A stretch of DNA of 64,000 nucleotides, taken from Thereva unica (Eukaryota; Arthropoda; Insecta; Diptera; Therevidae). A program made the position numbers and the translations under genes. Below, one piece after another: positions 1 through 11,300 of the stretch; within the stretch, counting starts at the first letter, position 1, and every line of letters starts with the position of its first letter. The notes under the pieces were generated by a model, which was not told where the DNA came from, made no database searches, and worked only from the letters and a program-made list of their open reading frames with translations. The DNA lies in NCBI GenBank assembly GCA_949987705.1, contig OX465281.1, positions 87,820,543 to 87,884,542 on the forward strand, written 5' to 3'.

Positions 1-44
1 GAGAGAGGGCTTGAGAAAACACTTGTTCCCTCAAGCCCTTTCTC
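1..44. repeat. Hairpin at the window edge
   Basis: The first 15 bases (GAGAGAGGGCTTGAG) pair with CTCAAGCCCTTTCTC ending at about 44, with one mismatch and a loop of about 14 bases. It may be the end of a small inverted-repeat transposon cut by the window edge. No family can be named. Confidence 0.35.
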
Positions 45-573
45 ACCTTTCCCCTTTAAACTGAGCGAAACACTTAGTTTCGTTTTTCATCGTGTAAAAT
101 GAGCCATAGTATGCAGGGGTGGCAGCACATAAGTCTTTTCAAGTCATCTGTTTCTGAATTTTTCCATTTAAAACTCGTAACAAATGAGTTGAGACGACTT
201 CCACCCAAACTGTTTTCAACTAACGAATTTAAATATTTTGTGGAGTGTAAATCTATCTTTATTAAAATCGGCAATATTGTTAGCATTTTTGTATTAAGTC
301 CCAGTTCTAAATATGAGATTCTACTCCAATCCCGCGGATCCCGCATGTCTAGTCCCGCATTTCGGATCCCGCAAAAATAGTGCGGGATCCCTCATTTGCG
401 GGATTGGATTCCCTAGTCATGATGAGTTTCGCTCTCAAAGAAAACAAAAAGCTCGGATGGGTTACGACTTGTGACCCATTTTGGACGTCGTAACCCATTG
501 CTCCTGTTGTTCCCTCTGTATGTTAAGTACTCTGTGCTATTAGGCAGTTTAAATGAAATACGAAATTGCGATA
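45..573. other. Unassigned intergenic sequence
   Basis: No coding region with recognisable protein similarity is seen. Short open frames here have no family signature. The only structure is the hairpin at 325-408. The stretch ends in the TA dinucleotide that flanks the mariner-like element. Confidence 0.5.
325..408. repeat. GC-rich hairpin, MITE-like
   Basis: TCCAATCCCGC at 325 is matched by its reverse complement GCGGGATTGGA ending at 408, and several further GCGGGATCC/CCCGCAT blocks lie between. This is a compact fold of 84 bp, perhaps the terminal part or internally deleted form of a DNA transposon. No target duplication is obvious. Confidence 0.4.
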
Positions 574-1162
574 CAGGGTGTTTGGCAGATGAACCGCCAA
601 AATTTTATGGTGGATTGGGGAGGCCATTTGCATGTTTTCACCGATAGCAGCTATGTCCTAAGGGCCACGGTAGCTGAGATGATTTTTTCTTCGTTTTTTA
701 CAAAATTACTCAAAATTTCTCCTTCAAATCGTCATAACTTTTTTATTTGAAGCTCTAAGGCTGAAGCCACACCGAACCAGGCAAACAAAACAAAAGCAAA
801 TTTCCATACATTTTGGAAAACTGTTTTGCTTGTTTTGCTTTGAGTTGTGTGAATTAGTATGGAAATTTGCTTTTGTTTTGTTCTGCCTGGTTCGGTGTGG
901 CTTCAGCCTAACTAGACCAAATTACTTTTGTTGTATTCTTCAATGTATTCTCACTCCAAATCGGATAGGAAAAAGAGTTATGTCGTTTCAAATTCGCAAA
1001 AATGTTTAAATGTTATGAAAAGTGTCAAATTCTAAATTCATTTTTAAAAAACATACAAGCTATTTTGAATTTAACTTTTCGTTAAAAACTTGCGCAGTTT
1101 ATCTCCTTTCCAACGGTGTGCTACATGATACAGAAATTATTAATAATGTGGTCAAAATACGA
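574..1162 (+). repeat. Left terminal inverted repeat (with MITE inserted)
   Basis: The sequence matches the reverse complement of 2699-3157 along its length, ending near GTCAAAATACGA. The match is broken only by a 150-bp insertion at 759-908 that the right arm lacks. The arms show scattered substitutions, so the element is not recent. Confidence 0.85.
759..908. mobile_element. 150-bp MITE, PIF/Harbinger-like
   Basis: Perfectly inverted ends (GGCTGAAGCC...GGCTTCAGCC, with pairing continuing about 50 bp inward) are flanked by TAA at 756-758 and 909-911. The other inverted repeat of the host mariner element has a single TAA at the equivalent place, so the empty site is visible in the same window. 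A 3-bp TWA duplication and GG..CC ends are typical of PIF/Harbinger derivatives. It has no coding capacity. Confidence 0.8.
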
Positions 1163-1234
1163 CATACCAGTTTGGTAGAGCCAAGATTAAGAAAAGAATT
1201 TTTTATGTTATTATGTTTTTATTTTTTTATTTTT

Positions 1235-2402
1235 TTACAAAATTTGCCCAAATTGACCGCTTGAACACCTGATGCATGCACGACACCTTCTTCTTAGTTC
1301 CGTTGTTGTAGTCTCAAGCCGTATTTCTTCTTTGATTTTTTCAAATGCGCCGTTAATTTTTTCTATTAAAATTTCTCCTGACAGCACCTCTTTCTCGTAA
1401 ACTAGTTCTTTTGCACGTCCCCAGATGTATAAATCCAGGGGCGTCAAGTCTGAGGATCGTACGGGCCAAGGAATAGGACCGTCTCTACCAATCCACAAGT
1501 TGGGAAACGTGTTGTCTAAATGATCTCGTACCGTTCGTTGATAATGCGCCGGACAGCCGTCATTTTGAAAAATAATAGGGACATCTTCTTCTAAGATTGG
1601 CAGTAGCAGTTCCGGCAAATCGTTTTGGAGGAATTCTAAATAATTTTTTCCATTCAAGCGTTCCGGCAAAAAATGTGGGCAGATAACATTGCGCCCAATA
1701 ACACCTGTCCAAACAATCACACTAAATTTGTGTTGAAAAGAACTTGGTCTTTTTTTGTGAGGATTTTCGCCTTTTTCTGCCCCAGTAGTGCAAATTATGA
1801 ATATTAACTATACCTTCATGGCTAAAATTTGACTCATCAGTGCACAAAATTCTTTTCGACTTTATCGCCATCTTCAACATCTGTATGAAGTATAAATCTG
1901 CAAAACTTCAGCCGTCTACCACTATCATTGTCTTGAAGAACTGGAACAATAAATTAAATAAGTCAGTTTGTGGCAATTAACAGTGAAAAGTAGTAAAAGG
2001 TTTTTAAAAGTGGCATTTGAAATAAATAACTTCTGATTAATTACCTTAAACAGGAGTGTAATGAAAAGCGTGAAGTCCATCTGCCCGGAGAACCGACCAG
2101 TCCTTCCAAACTGATATGCCAAGTTCTGCAGCAAATGCTTGTCGAAGGATCCTCATCGAAAGCTTCGAGTATTCTTTCGTCGACCGCAACGTTATGAAGA
2201 CTTACATTTACTCGAGGCTCTTGAAAATATAGGTTTCCGGTCTCCCTCAGCCGTCGAAAGGTTCTTGAGAATGTTCATGGTGTGGTAGACGTCGATGAGG
2301 TTTTCGGTCCTGGTAAATTTTTTGCGCTGTACGCGCACTGGAGTTAGCCATGCTATACACCAGGATCATGTCAGCAAACTCTTCGTTACTAAAGTTTGTC
2401 AT
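1235..2402 (-). pseudogene. DUF4817-type mariner-like transposase, broken
   Basis: The gene would start at the ATG at 2402-2400. The N-terminal part (MTNFSNEEFADM...) resembles the DUF4817 helix-turn-helix of insect mariner-like transposases. The middle is frameshifted; around 1830 the frame has the first catalytic aspartate in TDES. The last 161 codons (1235-1720) are open and hold the second aspartate in QNDGCPAHY and the third in SDLTPLD. The spacing between these two is 36 residues, longer than the 34 of classic mariner. The protein ends in the family-like CRACI motif. At least two frame changes lie between 1720 and 2400, so no full protein can be made. Confidence 0.8.
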
Positions 2403-2698
2403 TGTAAGAACAAAAACAAAAAGAAAGAGAACAAAAAAGACACAGTTTAAAAGCAAATTTCACAAAACCAATATTTACCAAAATAACACAACGAATAAAC
2501 AACGTGCGCGCAATAATAGTTAACTTTCGACTAAACCTATTCACGTTAGGCACTTCCAAACTCAATGTTACAAATTTACAGTTAATTTACATGCATAAGA
2601 GAGAGACACACTTTCTACCTGCTGCCTTTTAGCACGCAACCTGTTTGCTCCCTAGTTTAATTGTAGTGTGCGTGTTCCTTTCTAACAAACTAGTACCT

Positions 2699-3157
2699 CG
2701 TATTTTGACCACATTATTAATAATTTCTGTATCATGTAGCACACCGTTGGAAAGGGAATAAACTGCACAAGTTTTTATGAAAAGCTAAATTCAAAATAGC
2801 TTGTATGTTTTTTAAAAATGAAATTAGAATTTGACACTTTTCATAACATTTAAAAAATTTTGCGAATTTGAAACGACATAACTCTTTTTCCTCACATCCG
2901 TTGGATCAAGTATTGATCGATTTAGAGTAAGAATGCATTGAAGAATACAACAAAAGTAATTTGGTCCAGTTAGAGCTTCAAACAAATAAGTTATGACGAT
3001 TTGAAGGTGAAATTTTGAGTAATTTTGTAAAAAACGAAAAAAAAAATCATATCTCAGCTACAATGGAACTTAGGTCATAGCGGCTAGCGGTAAAAACATG
3101 CAAATGGCCTCCCCAATCCACCATACAATTTTGGCGGTTCATCTGCCAAACCCCCTG
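2699..3157 (-). repeat. Right terminal inverted repeat
   Basis: Reverse complement of 574-1162 without the MITE. It preserves the uninterrupted GAAGCTCTAAC sequence that serves as the empty site for the 759-908 insertion. Confidence 0.85.
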
Positions 3158-3159
3158 TA

Positions 3160-3281
3160 TAAATATTTTATTCGTTAATGTCAATGCTGCCGCATTCTAA
3201 AGTCAACAACTGATACACTGTGTAAACGGAATCGTCGAGCTCACAGTTGCGGAATCCGGCCCCTGAGTGAGAAACTATTCG
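3160..3281. repeat. Fragment repeated at 16316-16410
   Basis: This stretch shares diverged blocks such as CAATGCTG, TTCTAAAG and AACGGAATCGT with 16316-16410, which is the 3' flank of a broken Myb/SANT-like gene. It probably derives from the same DNA-transposon family. No coding sequence is seen. Confidence 0.5.
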
Positions 3282-3374
3282 GGATGTGGGTTTGACCCCT
3301 TCGGTCCTCGAGATCAACTTCCCAGTATGATGAACGTAGGCGGAATTAACTGATTTCTCACAAGGTAGTTGATA
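3282..3374 (+). repeat. Left inverted arm, outer part
   Basis: Matches the reverse complement of about 21430-21525, for example GGATGTGG(G/A)TTTGACCCC and AACTTCCCA(G/T)TATGATGAACG. It is separated from the rest of the arm (15335-15570) by the LINE inserted at 3375-15334. Confidence 0.75.
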
Positions 3375-4010
3375 ATGGCAGGAATGCATTTGTTTATTCC
3401 TCATTCTACCAAATCTGTGAAGCCTAGGCCCAACAGATGGTTTAATCAGGAGTGTATGAATGCAATCAGAAATAAAGAAGCCGCCTTTCGAGCCTACAAG
3501 AGCTTCCCGAGTGAATCGCTCCGTGCAGAGTATATAAAACTAAGAAACTCCTGTAAAGTCACCATCAGGAATGTCAAAAATTCATTTGACAGCAAGATGA
3601 GAAGTAAACTCCTTAATGCAACCTCTGGTAGCAAAAACTTCTGGTCCTTGGTAAGTTCCATCAAGAAGAATTTCACCACCTCCACAACTCCTTCATTCAT
3701 CCACGATGAAAAGGTGATAACAGACAGAAAATCCAAGGCCGATTTATTAGCATCTCTGTTTGCTTCAAATTCTTCTCTACCCCAAAATGATACGCTACCC
3801 CCGGTCCTCGAGCACAGCGCTCATTTAATGGACAGGGTTTTCTTCAGGACTCGCGAAGTGTACAGGTGCCTCAAGGAGCTCGATGTCAACAAATCCACTG
3901 GACCCGATAATATACCCCCTATCGTCTTAAAACAATGCGCCTCACCTTTGGCTAAACCTCATACTCTTCCGGAGTTTACCCAGACTCTTGGAAACTTGCT
4001 CATGTGCAGC
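3375..4010 (+). pseudogene. LINE A copy 1, reverse-transcriptase 5' part
   Basis: The open frame carries a basic linker region (WFNQEC...AFRAYKSF) followed by the start of the reverse transcriptase (NKSTGPDNIPPIVLKQC). Compared with copy 3 at 48300-48400, about 22 bases are missing after CTAAACCTC near 3960, which shifts the frame. The coding region is cut at 4010 by the BEL insertion and resumes at 13922. Confidence 0.8.
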
Positions 4011-4342
4011 TGTATAGCTCACTGGTATGAGCTGGACTGTTGTATGTATGTACGGGGTGATTAGGACTGCACAATCTAATCAATTTAGTAGCAGTTTTTA
4101 TGTTGGTTAAAGAAAACACTTTGAGTTGCTGTTTGTTCTCAACTGAATTTTTAATTTTCCAGAGCTTAATTTATATTTTTAACATTTGTGCAACATAATC
4201 ATTTTTTTATATTAATAATTAGAGCAACATTAATCAATAAGTTATTGACTCGGTGATCGTAATTATATTTTATTATTGAGTCATCAACATGAATGACTCG
4301 GACGCGTGTGGCATACTTATCGTTTTGTTTGCTGTGCAAACA
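4011..4342 (-). repeat. BEL 3' LTR
   Basis: A 332-bp repeat whose partner is at 11613-13921. On the coding strand it begins TGTTTGCACAGC, right after a purine-rich GGCTGGGCAAAA that is the likely polypurine tract (4343-4354). The envelope reading frame ends inside it at 4273. It contains the uninterrupted site into which a Helitron has jumped in the other LTR. Confidence 0.95.
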
Positions 4343-6108
4343 TTTTGCCCAGCCGAGGTCGTGGATCGCGGGGCTGGGTTAGGTCCTAGATGTTCTGTCG
4401 ATTGTTGTATGCCGGATGAGCTGTGAATACTCTCTGGTAGATCGCCAGTGGTTACATGGTGTTGTTTCAGACTCCAACGGGTCGGTCGACATTTCCATAT
4501 ACCTGCGATGATCGCTATGGTGAGTAGGACAGATCCTGCTGTTGTGGCGGTATGGTGTCCGATAGTTTTCCATGTTGATGACTGAACTTGTAAGCCAGTT
4601 GGATCGTGGATGATGCTGCTGAATGTGTCGGATGTTTTTAGTATCGGGTCTAACATTACTGGTTTGCTATCTAGCCCGGTAGGGTTGAATATCCCAGTTA
4701 TGTTGAAATTCATTGGCTTTAGAAATGTTGATTGAATAATGACTTTGTTACGAACTTCAGAGAAAAGTATATTCTTCGTTGTTTCAATCACACAGTCCTG
4801 AGTTGTCTGCAGAATTCCGACGCCATGCAGAGTAACATCTTCCCGTTGTCCGTTACATTTAATTGCGGCCGTTGTTGGTGGATCTGCGATAAATAACCAG
4901 GTGTTCGCCAAAAAAAGATGTTTCCATATGACGGAGTGGATTTTCAGTTGCTTTAATGGGCACTCCTGCCTATTGTGTCGTTGGTATATTTCATCGATGA
5001 TACAATTTGGATTTTTCACTAAGTCACTAACAACTGCGGGTGTGCACAATTTGGAGTATTTTTCTAAAGATACACAATTTCTCATTTCTTCTTCGGTGAT
5101 TTCGAAATATTTTTGATTATTGTACTCTATCGCCAGGATTGCTGATGATATTTGTGGCGTGACATATGTATTGTTATTTATGCGCTGAGGAATTGGGGTT
5201 GCTTTAATCATATTAAAGGTATCGGCATCCGTTATATGCAGAAATCCAAAAACCTTAACATCTGAATCGGCTATGTATATTTCCATATCATTCCCTGGTT
5301 CTGGAATGATTCTTAGATTAGATGGCATTTTGCTTGCTGCTTGATCTGTTATTTCTGCCAATTTGCTTGGAGTTATGAAGTCCATAATATTTCCTTTACC
5401 ATAGCCTGCTTGTAGAATTTTTATGTAGTGCTGTTTTAGGTCTTCCAAGATATCTTTGGCAATCTGGTACGCTGCTAGTATTTGTGTGCTGACCATATTA
5501 CTGTCAATCTTGTCATACCATCCTTCAATCTTGTTTACCTCGGAGATTACTCTGTTCAGTTTGTCTGTGACCAGATCGAATTGTCTACCCATGCGGACTT
5601 CTGTGTCATTTATCCTTGTCATTGTAGATACCATTATATTTGCTTGATGATTGGCCGCTTGTCTCAACATATCTTGATTATGCTGAAGGTGTTCAATGTC
5701 AGTGTAAACCTCATCGTTTACTCCAAAGATGGCTTGCAATAGATGTCCAACAAGCCCTCTTTTATTTCTCCGCTTCCGCCTTTGGTTTATTGCTTCAATC
5801 TCATTTAAGATTCTTGATTTTCGTTCTAATAAATGTTCAAGTAGAGTGCGGCAATGCGTGTTGTCTTCAAACCGTTTTGCCTCACTGCAGGTCTGTTCCA
5901 TCTTGGTTATTATATTATTTACTCTACTAGTGTCTGCTGTTGTGTTGATTGGGATGAGTACCTCGACCTTAATAGTACCTCTCTTTAGTTTGGCGTGTCC
6001 AATTTGTTCGATAAACAGCCCAGGTTGTGGGTATTTTATTGTGTAGTGTGTATGTCCCGGTTGGATCGAGCTTAATATAACGAGTGTAGTTAAATCCAAT
6101 TTAGCCAT
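4273..6108 (-). CDS. Envelope-like glycoprotein of BEL element
   Basis: The frame is about 611 residues from an internal ATG at 6108 to a stop inside the 3' LTR. A hydrophobic N-terminus fits a signal peptide. A polybasic furin-type site (RRKRRNKRG) lies near residue 110 and is followed directly by a glycine-rich hydrophobic segment (LVGHLLQAIFG) like a fusion peptide. A single membrane span (about residues 515-535, SVLLTIAIIAGIW) precedes a tail of about 75 residues. This order resembles the F-type envelopes found in some insect retroelements. The frame runs on from pol without a stop, so it would be made by splicing or as part of a polyprotein. No stop interrupts it. Function is inferred only from layout. 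Confidence 0.8.
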   Translation of the reverse strand: MAKLDLTTLVILSSIQPGHTHYTIKYPQPGLFIEQIGHAKLKRGTIKVEVLIPINTTADTSRVNNIITKMEQTCSEAKRFEDNTHCRTLLEHLLERKSRILNEIEAINQRRKRRNKRGLVGHLLQAIFGVNDEVYTDIEHLQHNQDMLRQAANHQANIMVSTMTRINDTEVRMGRQFDLVTDKLNRVISEVNKIEGWYDKIDSNMVSTQILAAYQIAKDILEDLKQHYIKILQAGYGKGNIMDFITPSKLAEITDQAASKMPSNLRIIPEPGNDMEIYIADSDVKVFGFLHITDADTFNMIKATPIPQRINNNTYVTPQISSAILAIEYNNQKYFEITEEEMRNCVSLEKYSKLCTPAVVSDLVKNPNCIIDEIYQRHNRQECPLKQLKIHSVIWKHLFLANTWLFIADPPTTAAIKCNGQREDVTLHGVGILQTTQDCVIETTKNILFSEVRNKVIIQSTFLKPMNFNITGIFNPTGLDSKPVMLDPILKTSDTFSSIIHDPTGLQVQSSTWKTIGHHTATTAGSVLLTIAIIAGIWKCRPTRWSLKQHHVTTGDLPESIHSSSGIQQSTEHLGPNPAPRSTTSAGQNVCTANKTISMPHASESFMLMTQ

Positions 6109-8382
6109 GTTCCAGGTAGTTGCTGATTTATGTGCCGTCTTCTTGTCCGCATGCAGGTGACTCTCTGTGCCAGTTTGAGAATTACTTGTTACAGTGACAT
6201 GTGTACCAGCACACGTTTTCCGCTCTGTTGATGTAGTATGCTCTGCATTCGTCAAGTTGTCATCTTCAACAGGTAACACACATATTTTTGTTACTGGACG
6301 CTTTATTGTGGAGTTTTCGTTGACCCGTAGAGTTACCACTCGTACAACTCCATCTTTGCCTGGATGTGTCTCGATTATTCGGGCTAGTGGCCATCTTGTT
6401 GGAGCGCAGTTTTCATCTTTTACGAGAACAATTTGCCCAACTTCGATCAGCCTTGCTCCTGATTTCCATTTTGTTCTTTGTTGGAGTCGTGATAGATATT
6501 CACTTTGCCACACCTTCCAGAAGTCTTGCGTCATCTTCTGCACTTGTTTCCAGCGGCTCAATGTGGTAATGTTATTGTCTATGGTTGGTCCTGGTAGTCC
6601 TACTAATTCTTGCCCAACCAAGAAATGTCCAGGTGTTAGAGTAAGGATCGAGCTAGGGTCGCTCGGTAGTGGGTATAATGGGCGTGAATTTAAACAGGGT
6701 TCGATTTGGCACAGTAGCGTCGACATTTCCTCGAATGTTAGCGTAGTGCCCCTTCTTGATGTGAATCTTCTAAATGCTGCTACGAATGCCTCCGAGGTCA
6801 TGTCTGTTACCGCTTCGATGTGAATGGCCTTTGTAGCTAGACACACAAAGACTGCTATGTAGCCCTTGTGGGATTTGTTTCCTCTTCCTTTGGACATTCT
6901 TATCTGAATAGGCCCTGCATAATCTAGTCCGGTGTGCGAAAACGGTTTCGCTGGTGTTACTCGTGGAGCTGGGAGTTCACCCATAATTTGTGTCACTGTT
7001 TGTCCCTTGTGCCTGCAGCAAGTAATGCATTTGTTCAATACTTGTCGTATTTTGCTTTTCCCATTGATTATGAAGTATCTTTTTCTAATAAAAGCATGTG
7101 TGACTTCATTTCCTCCATGTAGTGTCGCTGCATGAGCTTCAAGTATCAATAGTTTAGCTATGTGGTGTTTGTGAGGTATTATGACGGGATGTTTTTCATT
7201 ATACGGAATACGAGAATTTTGGATTCTTCCACCCACTCTTAGTACGCCATTTTCGTCCAAAAATGGATTTAAGGAAAGAATTGAACTTTTTGTGTTAAGT
7301 GGTTTCTTTGCTTCCAGCTGTTTTAATTCTGCAGCGAACTCCGTTTTTTGTGTCATCTGTAGAAGTTGTTGGTGCGCTTTATCTAATTCCTTTACTGATA
7401 AATCTGTGCTGTTTATTATCTCCTTCCTGCATTTCGCGATGAATCTTTTGCAGTAAGCCAGCACATGTGTAAGTTTCTTAAACGATGAAAAACGACTAAG
7501 TAGCTCGAAGCCTTCATCATTTTGAGTTACATGGACCGCTACTACCTTATTTAAATTAACTCCTCTTGTAGTATTTGTGTTAATTTTTTGTGTTGGCCAT
7601 TTATCTTCAGTCATCTTTAGCCACGATGGACCATTCCACCAAAGCTCTGCATTCTTTAGGTATTGCGGAGTGGCTCCTCTCGACGCTAGATCAGCAGGGT
7701 TGTCTTCGGAACGCACGTGACGCCAACTTGTAGACTCCAGATTTCTGTGAATTTCTGACACTCGGTTTGAAATGAAGGTTTCCCATTTATCTGATTTTCC
7801 ATGGATCCATGCTAATGTTATCATCGAATCTGTCCAGGCGTATTCCTTTACATTCTTAATATCCAATGCTTGTTTTGTTCGACGTAGTAGTTTAGATAAT
7901 AAGACTGCTCCGCAAAGTTCTAATCTTGGTAACGTGATTTTATTTAGTGGTGCTACCTTAGTCTTCGCTACAAGTAGTGTTATATGTACTTGCTCCGATT
8001 CTGATGTAGTTTTACTGTATACGGTTGCACCATACGCTTTTTCGGATGCATCGCAGAATCCATGTAGTTCAACTGTTTTGCATGCGGGTGTATACTGTAT
8101 CCAACGTGGTATGTTAATTTCTTCAAGTTTTCGTAGTTCATTCCTGATGTTCATCCATCGAGCAGCTAGCTCCTCTTCCAGTGTTTGATCCCAGTTGTAT
8201 CCTTTTGCCCATAATTCTTGAATTAACATTTTGGCTCTCACTGTTATAGGTGCCAACCACCAGAGTGGATCAAATAGTCTAGCAATTTCTGATAAGATTG
8301 TCCGTTTAGTTGGTACTTCTGGGGTTGCATTCAATTTTACCCTAAAGTGGAATTTGTCTGCTGCTGGTGCCCAGTATATACC
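6109..8382 (-). pseudogene. BEL pol: RNase H and integrase, core deleted
   Basis: In frame with the upstream gag-pol but separated from it by one TAG at 8385-8383. It covers the Pao-type RNase H region (FDPLWWLAP, LHGFCDASEKAYGA, AWTDSMITLAWI, NPADLASRG), then the integrase zinc-binding segment (H...HGG...C..C) and the first part of the integrase core (GLDYAGPI with the first aspartate). Near 6735-6750 the frame jumps from FTSRRG directly to LTFEEM, the region just before the conserved NSRPLYPL. The segment that normally holds the second aspartate and the glutamate is absent, in frame. The integrase cannot be catalytic. Confidence 0.85.
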
Positions 8383-11300
8383 CTAGGATTTTACGGCCTC
8401 GTCATCTTTTATTTCAATGGAGCCTTGATCCCTAAGTTCTGTTTGTAGATTATCAATTAGTTCACTGTGGTTGCTTCTCCATTTTCTGAGGTTGAACCCT
8501 CCTTCTTTTAACGTTTGGATCAGCTCACTTTGTAACCACTTTGCTTCCTGAATTGAAGACGTTCCAGACATCATGTCGTCCACGTAAAAATCATTGAGAA
8601 TTATTTTTGCTGCTTCTGGATGATTTTCTTCTTCATCGCGTGCTAATTTTTGCAATGTTTTTATAGCTAGGTAAGGTGCTGATTTTGTTCCGTATGTCAC
8701 GGTTGTGAGTTTAAATTCTTGAATGCTATCTCTTGTTGAAAATCGCCATACAATTCGTTGGTAGTCTTGATGTTCCTGTGAGACCCTTATTTGCCTGTAC
8801 ATCTTCTCAATGTCGGCACTAAATACATATTGATGCTTTCTCCATCTTAGTAGAATGTCCTGTAGGTCGTGTTGTAGTCTGGGGCCACAGTGCATTAAAT
8901 CGTTTAAGCTTAGCTTGGTGCTTGTTTTGGTAGAGGCGTCGAAAACTACTCTTAGTTTGGTAGTCGTGTTTTCTTCTTTGATGACTGCTTGATGAGGCAT
9001 GTAGTATATGTTACGTGTATTGCACTGAAGTTCTTTGGGATCAATGAGTATCATATGTCCCAGTTGTAAGTATTCTTCCATAAATTTGTTGTATTCATCC
9101 CGCAAAGTTTTGCTTTTTGAGAACCGCTTTTCCATTTGATATAGCCGTGCTATTGCAACTGGTTTTGATTCTCCTAACCACTCTGTCTGCTTGAACGGAA
9201 TTTGTACTGTATACGTGCCATTGGGATTTCGTTTAACTGTTCGATCAAATTGTTCTTCACACGTTCTGTTTTCCTCTGACATAGGTGGTCTCATTACTGT
9301 TTCTTCCATTTCCCAAAACTTTCGAAGCTGTGAGTCGATATCTACCCGTGAAATCATGGATGTGATTTTCCTGGTTACTTCTTTCTGTTCGATTGGTCCA
9401 GACAATATCCAGCCAAATTCAGTTTTTTGAGCTAACGTTCCACATTTATTTTTTCTAATTCTGTTCATTAGGATGTCTCCAAATACGTCTGCGCCCAATA
9501 TCATGTCAACTGGTCCCGGGGTATCGTATGTAGGGTCTGCAAGAATGAGATTACTCCAACTGGTAAGATCTTCGCTAACGATATATTGTTGTGGTTGGTC
9601 GCTCGTCAGCGATGGAAGTATTAGAGCTTCACACTGCAGTTTAAAGTTGGATGGAAATCTCGGAATGAGTTCTACTAGAATTTTGCTGTGAGATGTCCCA
9701 GCGTTGCTCTCGTGTATTCCTGAAATCTCTGAATATATTTTCATTCTTGGAACTCCTAGTGCTTGCGCCGAATTTTCGGTTATGAAGGTGACTTGGGATC
9801 CGGGATCTACCAATGCTCTCAGATACTCATAGGTGTTTCTTACGGTCTTGGCTCGTACTAATGCTGTTGCCAGTATTACATTGCAAGATTTCCTTGCAAC
9901 GTGTGACTCAATTGTGCGTTGAGATGTAGCAATGTGTGATGACATTACTCTAGGTACATCTTCTTGTTTTGCTGTTGGATTTTTCGCCTCTTGGTGAATT
10001 AGTGTATGGTGTTGCTGCTTACAGACGTTGCATCGACTTTGACTGTGGCAGGGGTCGTTCGTGCCATGGTTCAAACAGTTGGGACATGTTTTACTCTGCC
10101 GGACGAAGTTGAGCTTCTCTGCTAGTTTTAGAACTCTGAATTTTTGATATACGTATATACTGTGCTGTCCATTACAGTATCGGCACTTTGTGGTACTAAT
10201 GTAATAATTCTTTATTTGGTAGTTACTTCGTGATTGTCCATGGTTTATGGTGCGGCTGCTTTCAGTTTTCTTCCTAGGCTCTGCAATTACTTCTAGTGCT
10301 TGGAATCTAGTTTCCAAGAACTTCAGTATGTCTTCTAATTGCGGTATCTCTCGTGGATCGCTCAATGATTGCTCGTAGGCTTTATAAGTCTCTGGATCCA
10401 TCTTTCTTCGTATAATATGTGCAATGAAGGGTTCCCAGGGTGGGGTTTCTAGTTGTAGGCTGTTGATTCCATGTAGGCATTCTTTTATTTGGTCATGCAA
10501 TTGTTTTATTGCTTTGGCAGAATCGATGATTAACGTAGGTTGATCCAGAATTGCATCGGAAAATGTGGAGAATATTTTCCGTTTATTATTAAATCTGCTT
10601 GTTACTAGGCTCCATGCTGCTTCATAACTGGATTCGCTGCTTGCCAGGTGTTGGATAAGTTTGTGCGCCTCACCACTTAGTGACGTTTGCAAGTAATGCA
10701 TTTTCTCAGCATTACCTAAACGTTTGTTGTTGTGGATTAGTCTACAGAATATATTTTCAAAATATTTCCAGGCCTTATAGTCACCGTCAAAGTTAGGAAT
10801 TTTTATTTGTGGTAGTTTCGTCTTTGCCTCATCCTCTCTCTGACTTTTTTCTTCTATCACATCTTGTAGTTCTATCATGGTTTCTTGGTACGCTTCTTCA
10901 AGAGTTTCATATTGCTCCTCCTTGAAGTACTTATGCGACAGCTCTTCCTCTTCGGTAAACGTCATGATTTCTTCGTGCAATTCTTGTATAGCGTCCCATT
11001 GCGTTGTTAACTGCTTGATTTTAAATTCGCAGTACGTCTTGGTTTTCGCTTGGCCTCTCTCTGCTACCTCAGCAAGTAGTCTCCTAATGTTGCTCATTTT
11101 GACCCTCTGCTTCTTGAGACGCAGTGACTTCTCCTCCATGTCGTCGTTTAATTTTAAGTTGAAGTTTGCTCCTGAGGTGTTTGCTGCGGTCTCGACCAGC
11201 TGCTTGCTCAGTTTTTGTTGATACTCCCTCAGTAGTTCCTTGGCTTCATCGTATATAGCCTTTGCTTGATTGTAGAAATTCTGCGTGAAATACGGCTCCG

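Larger units (their letters stand above)
574..3157 (-). mobile_element. Mariner-like DNA transposon with long inverted ends
   Basis: The element is 2584 bp and flanked by TA dinucleotides at 572-573 and 3158-3159, the target duplication of the IS630/Tc1/mariner superfamily. Ends read CAGGGTGTTTGGCAG on the left and, reverse-complemented, CAGGGGGTTTGGCAG on the right. The inverted ends are about 440-460 bp each once an inserted MITE (759-908) is removed. A degraded transposase lies between them on the minus strand. The element is inactive. Confidence 0.85.

Noticed and set aside
6194..6823. 209-codon plus-strand frame
   Set aside because: It is the opposite strand of the conserved BEL integrase and has no domain of its own. 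The same holds for other plus-strand frames between 4901 and 11221.
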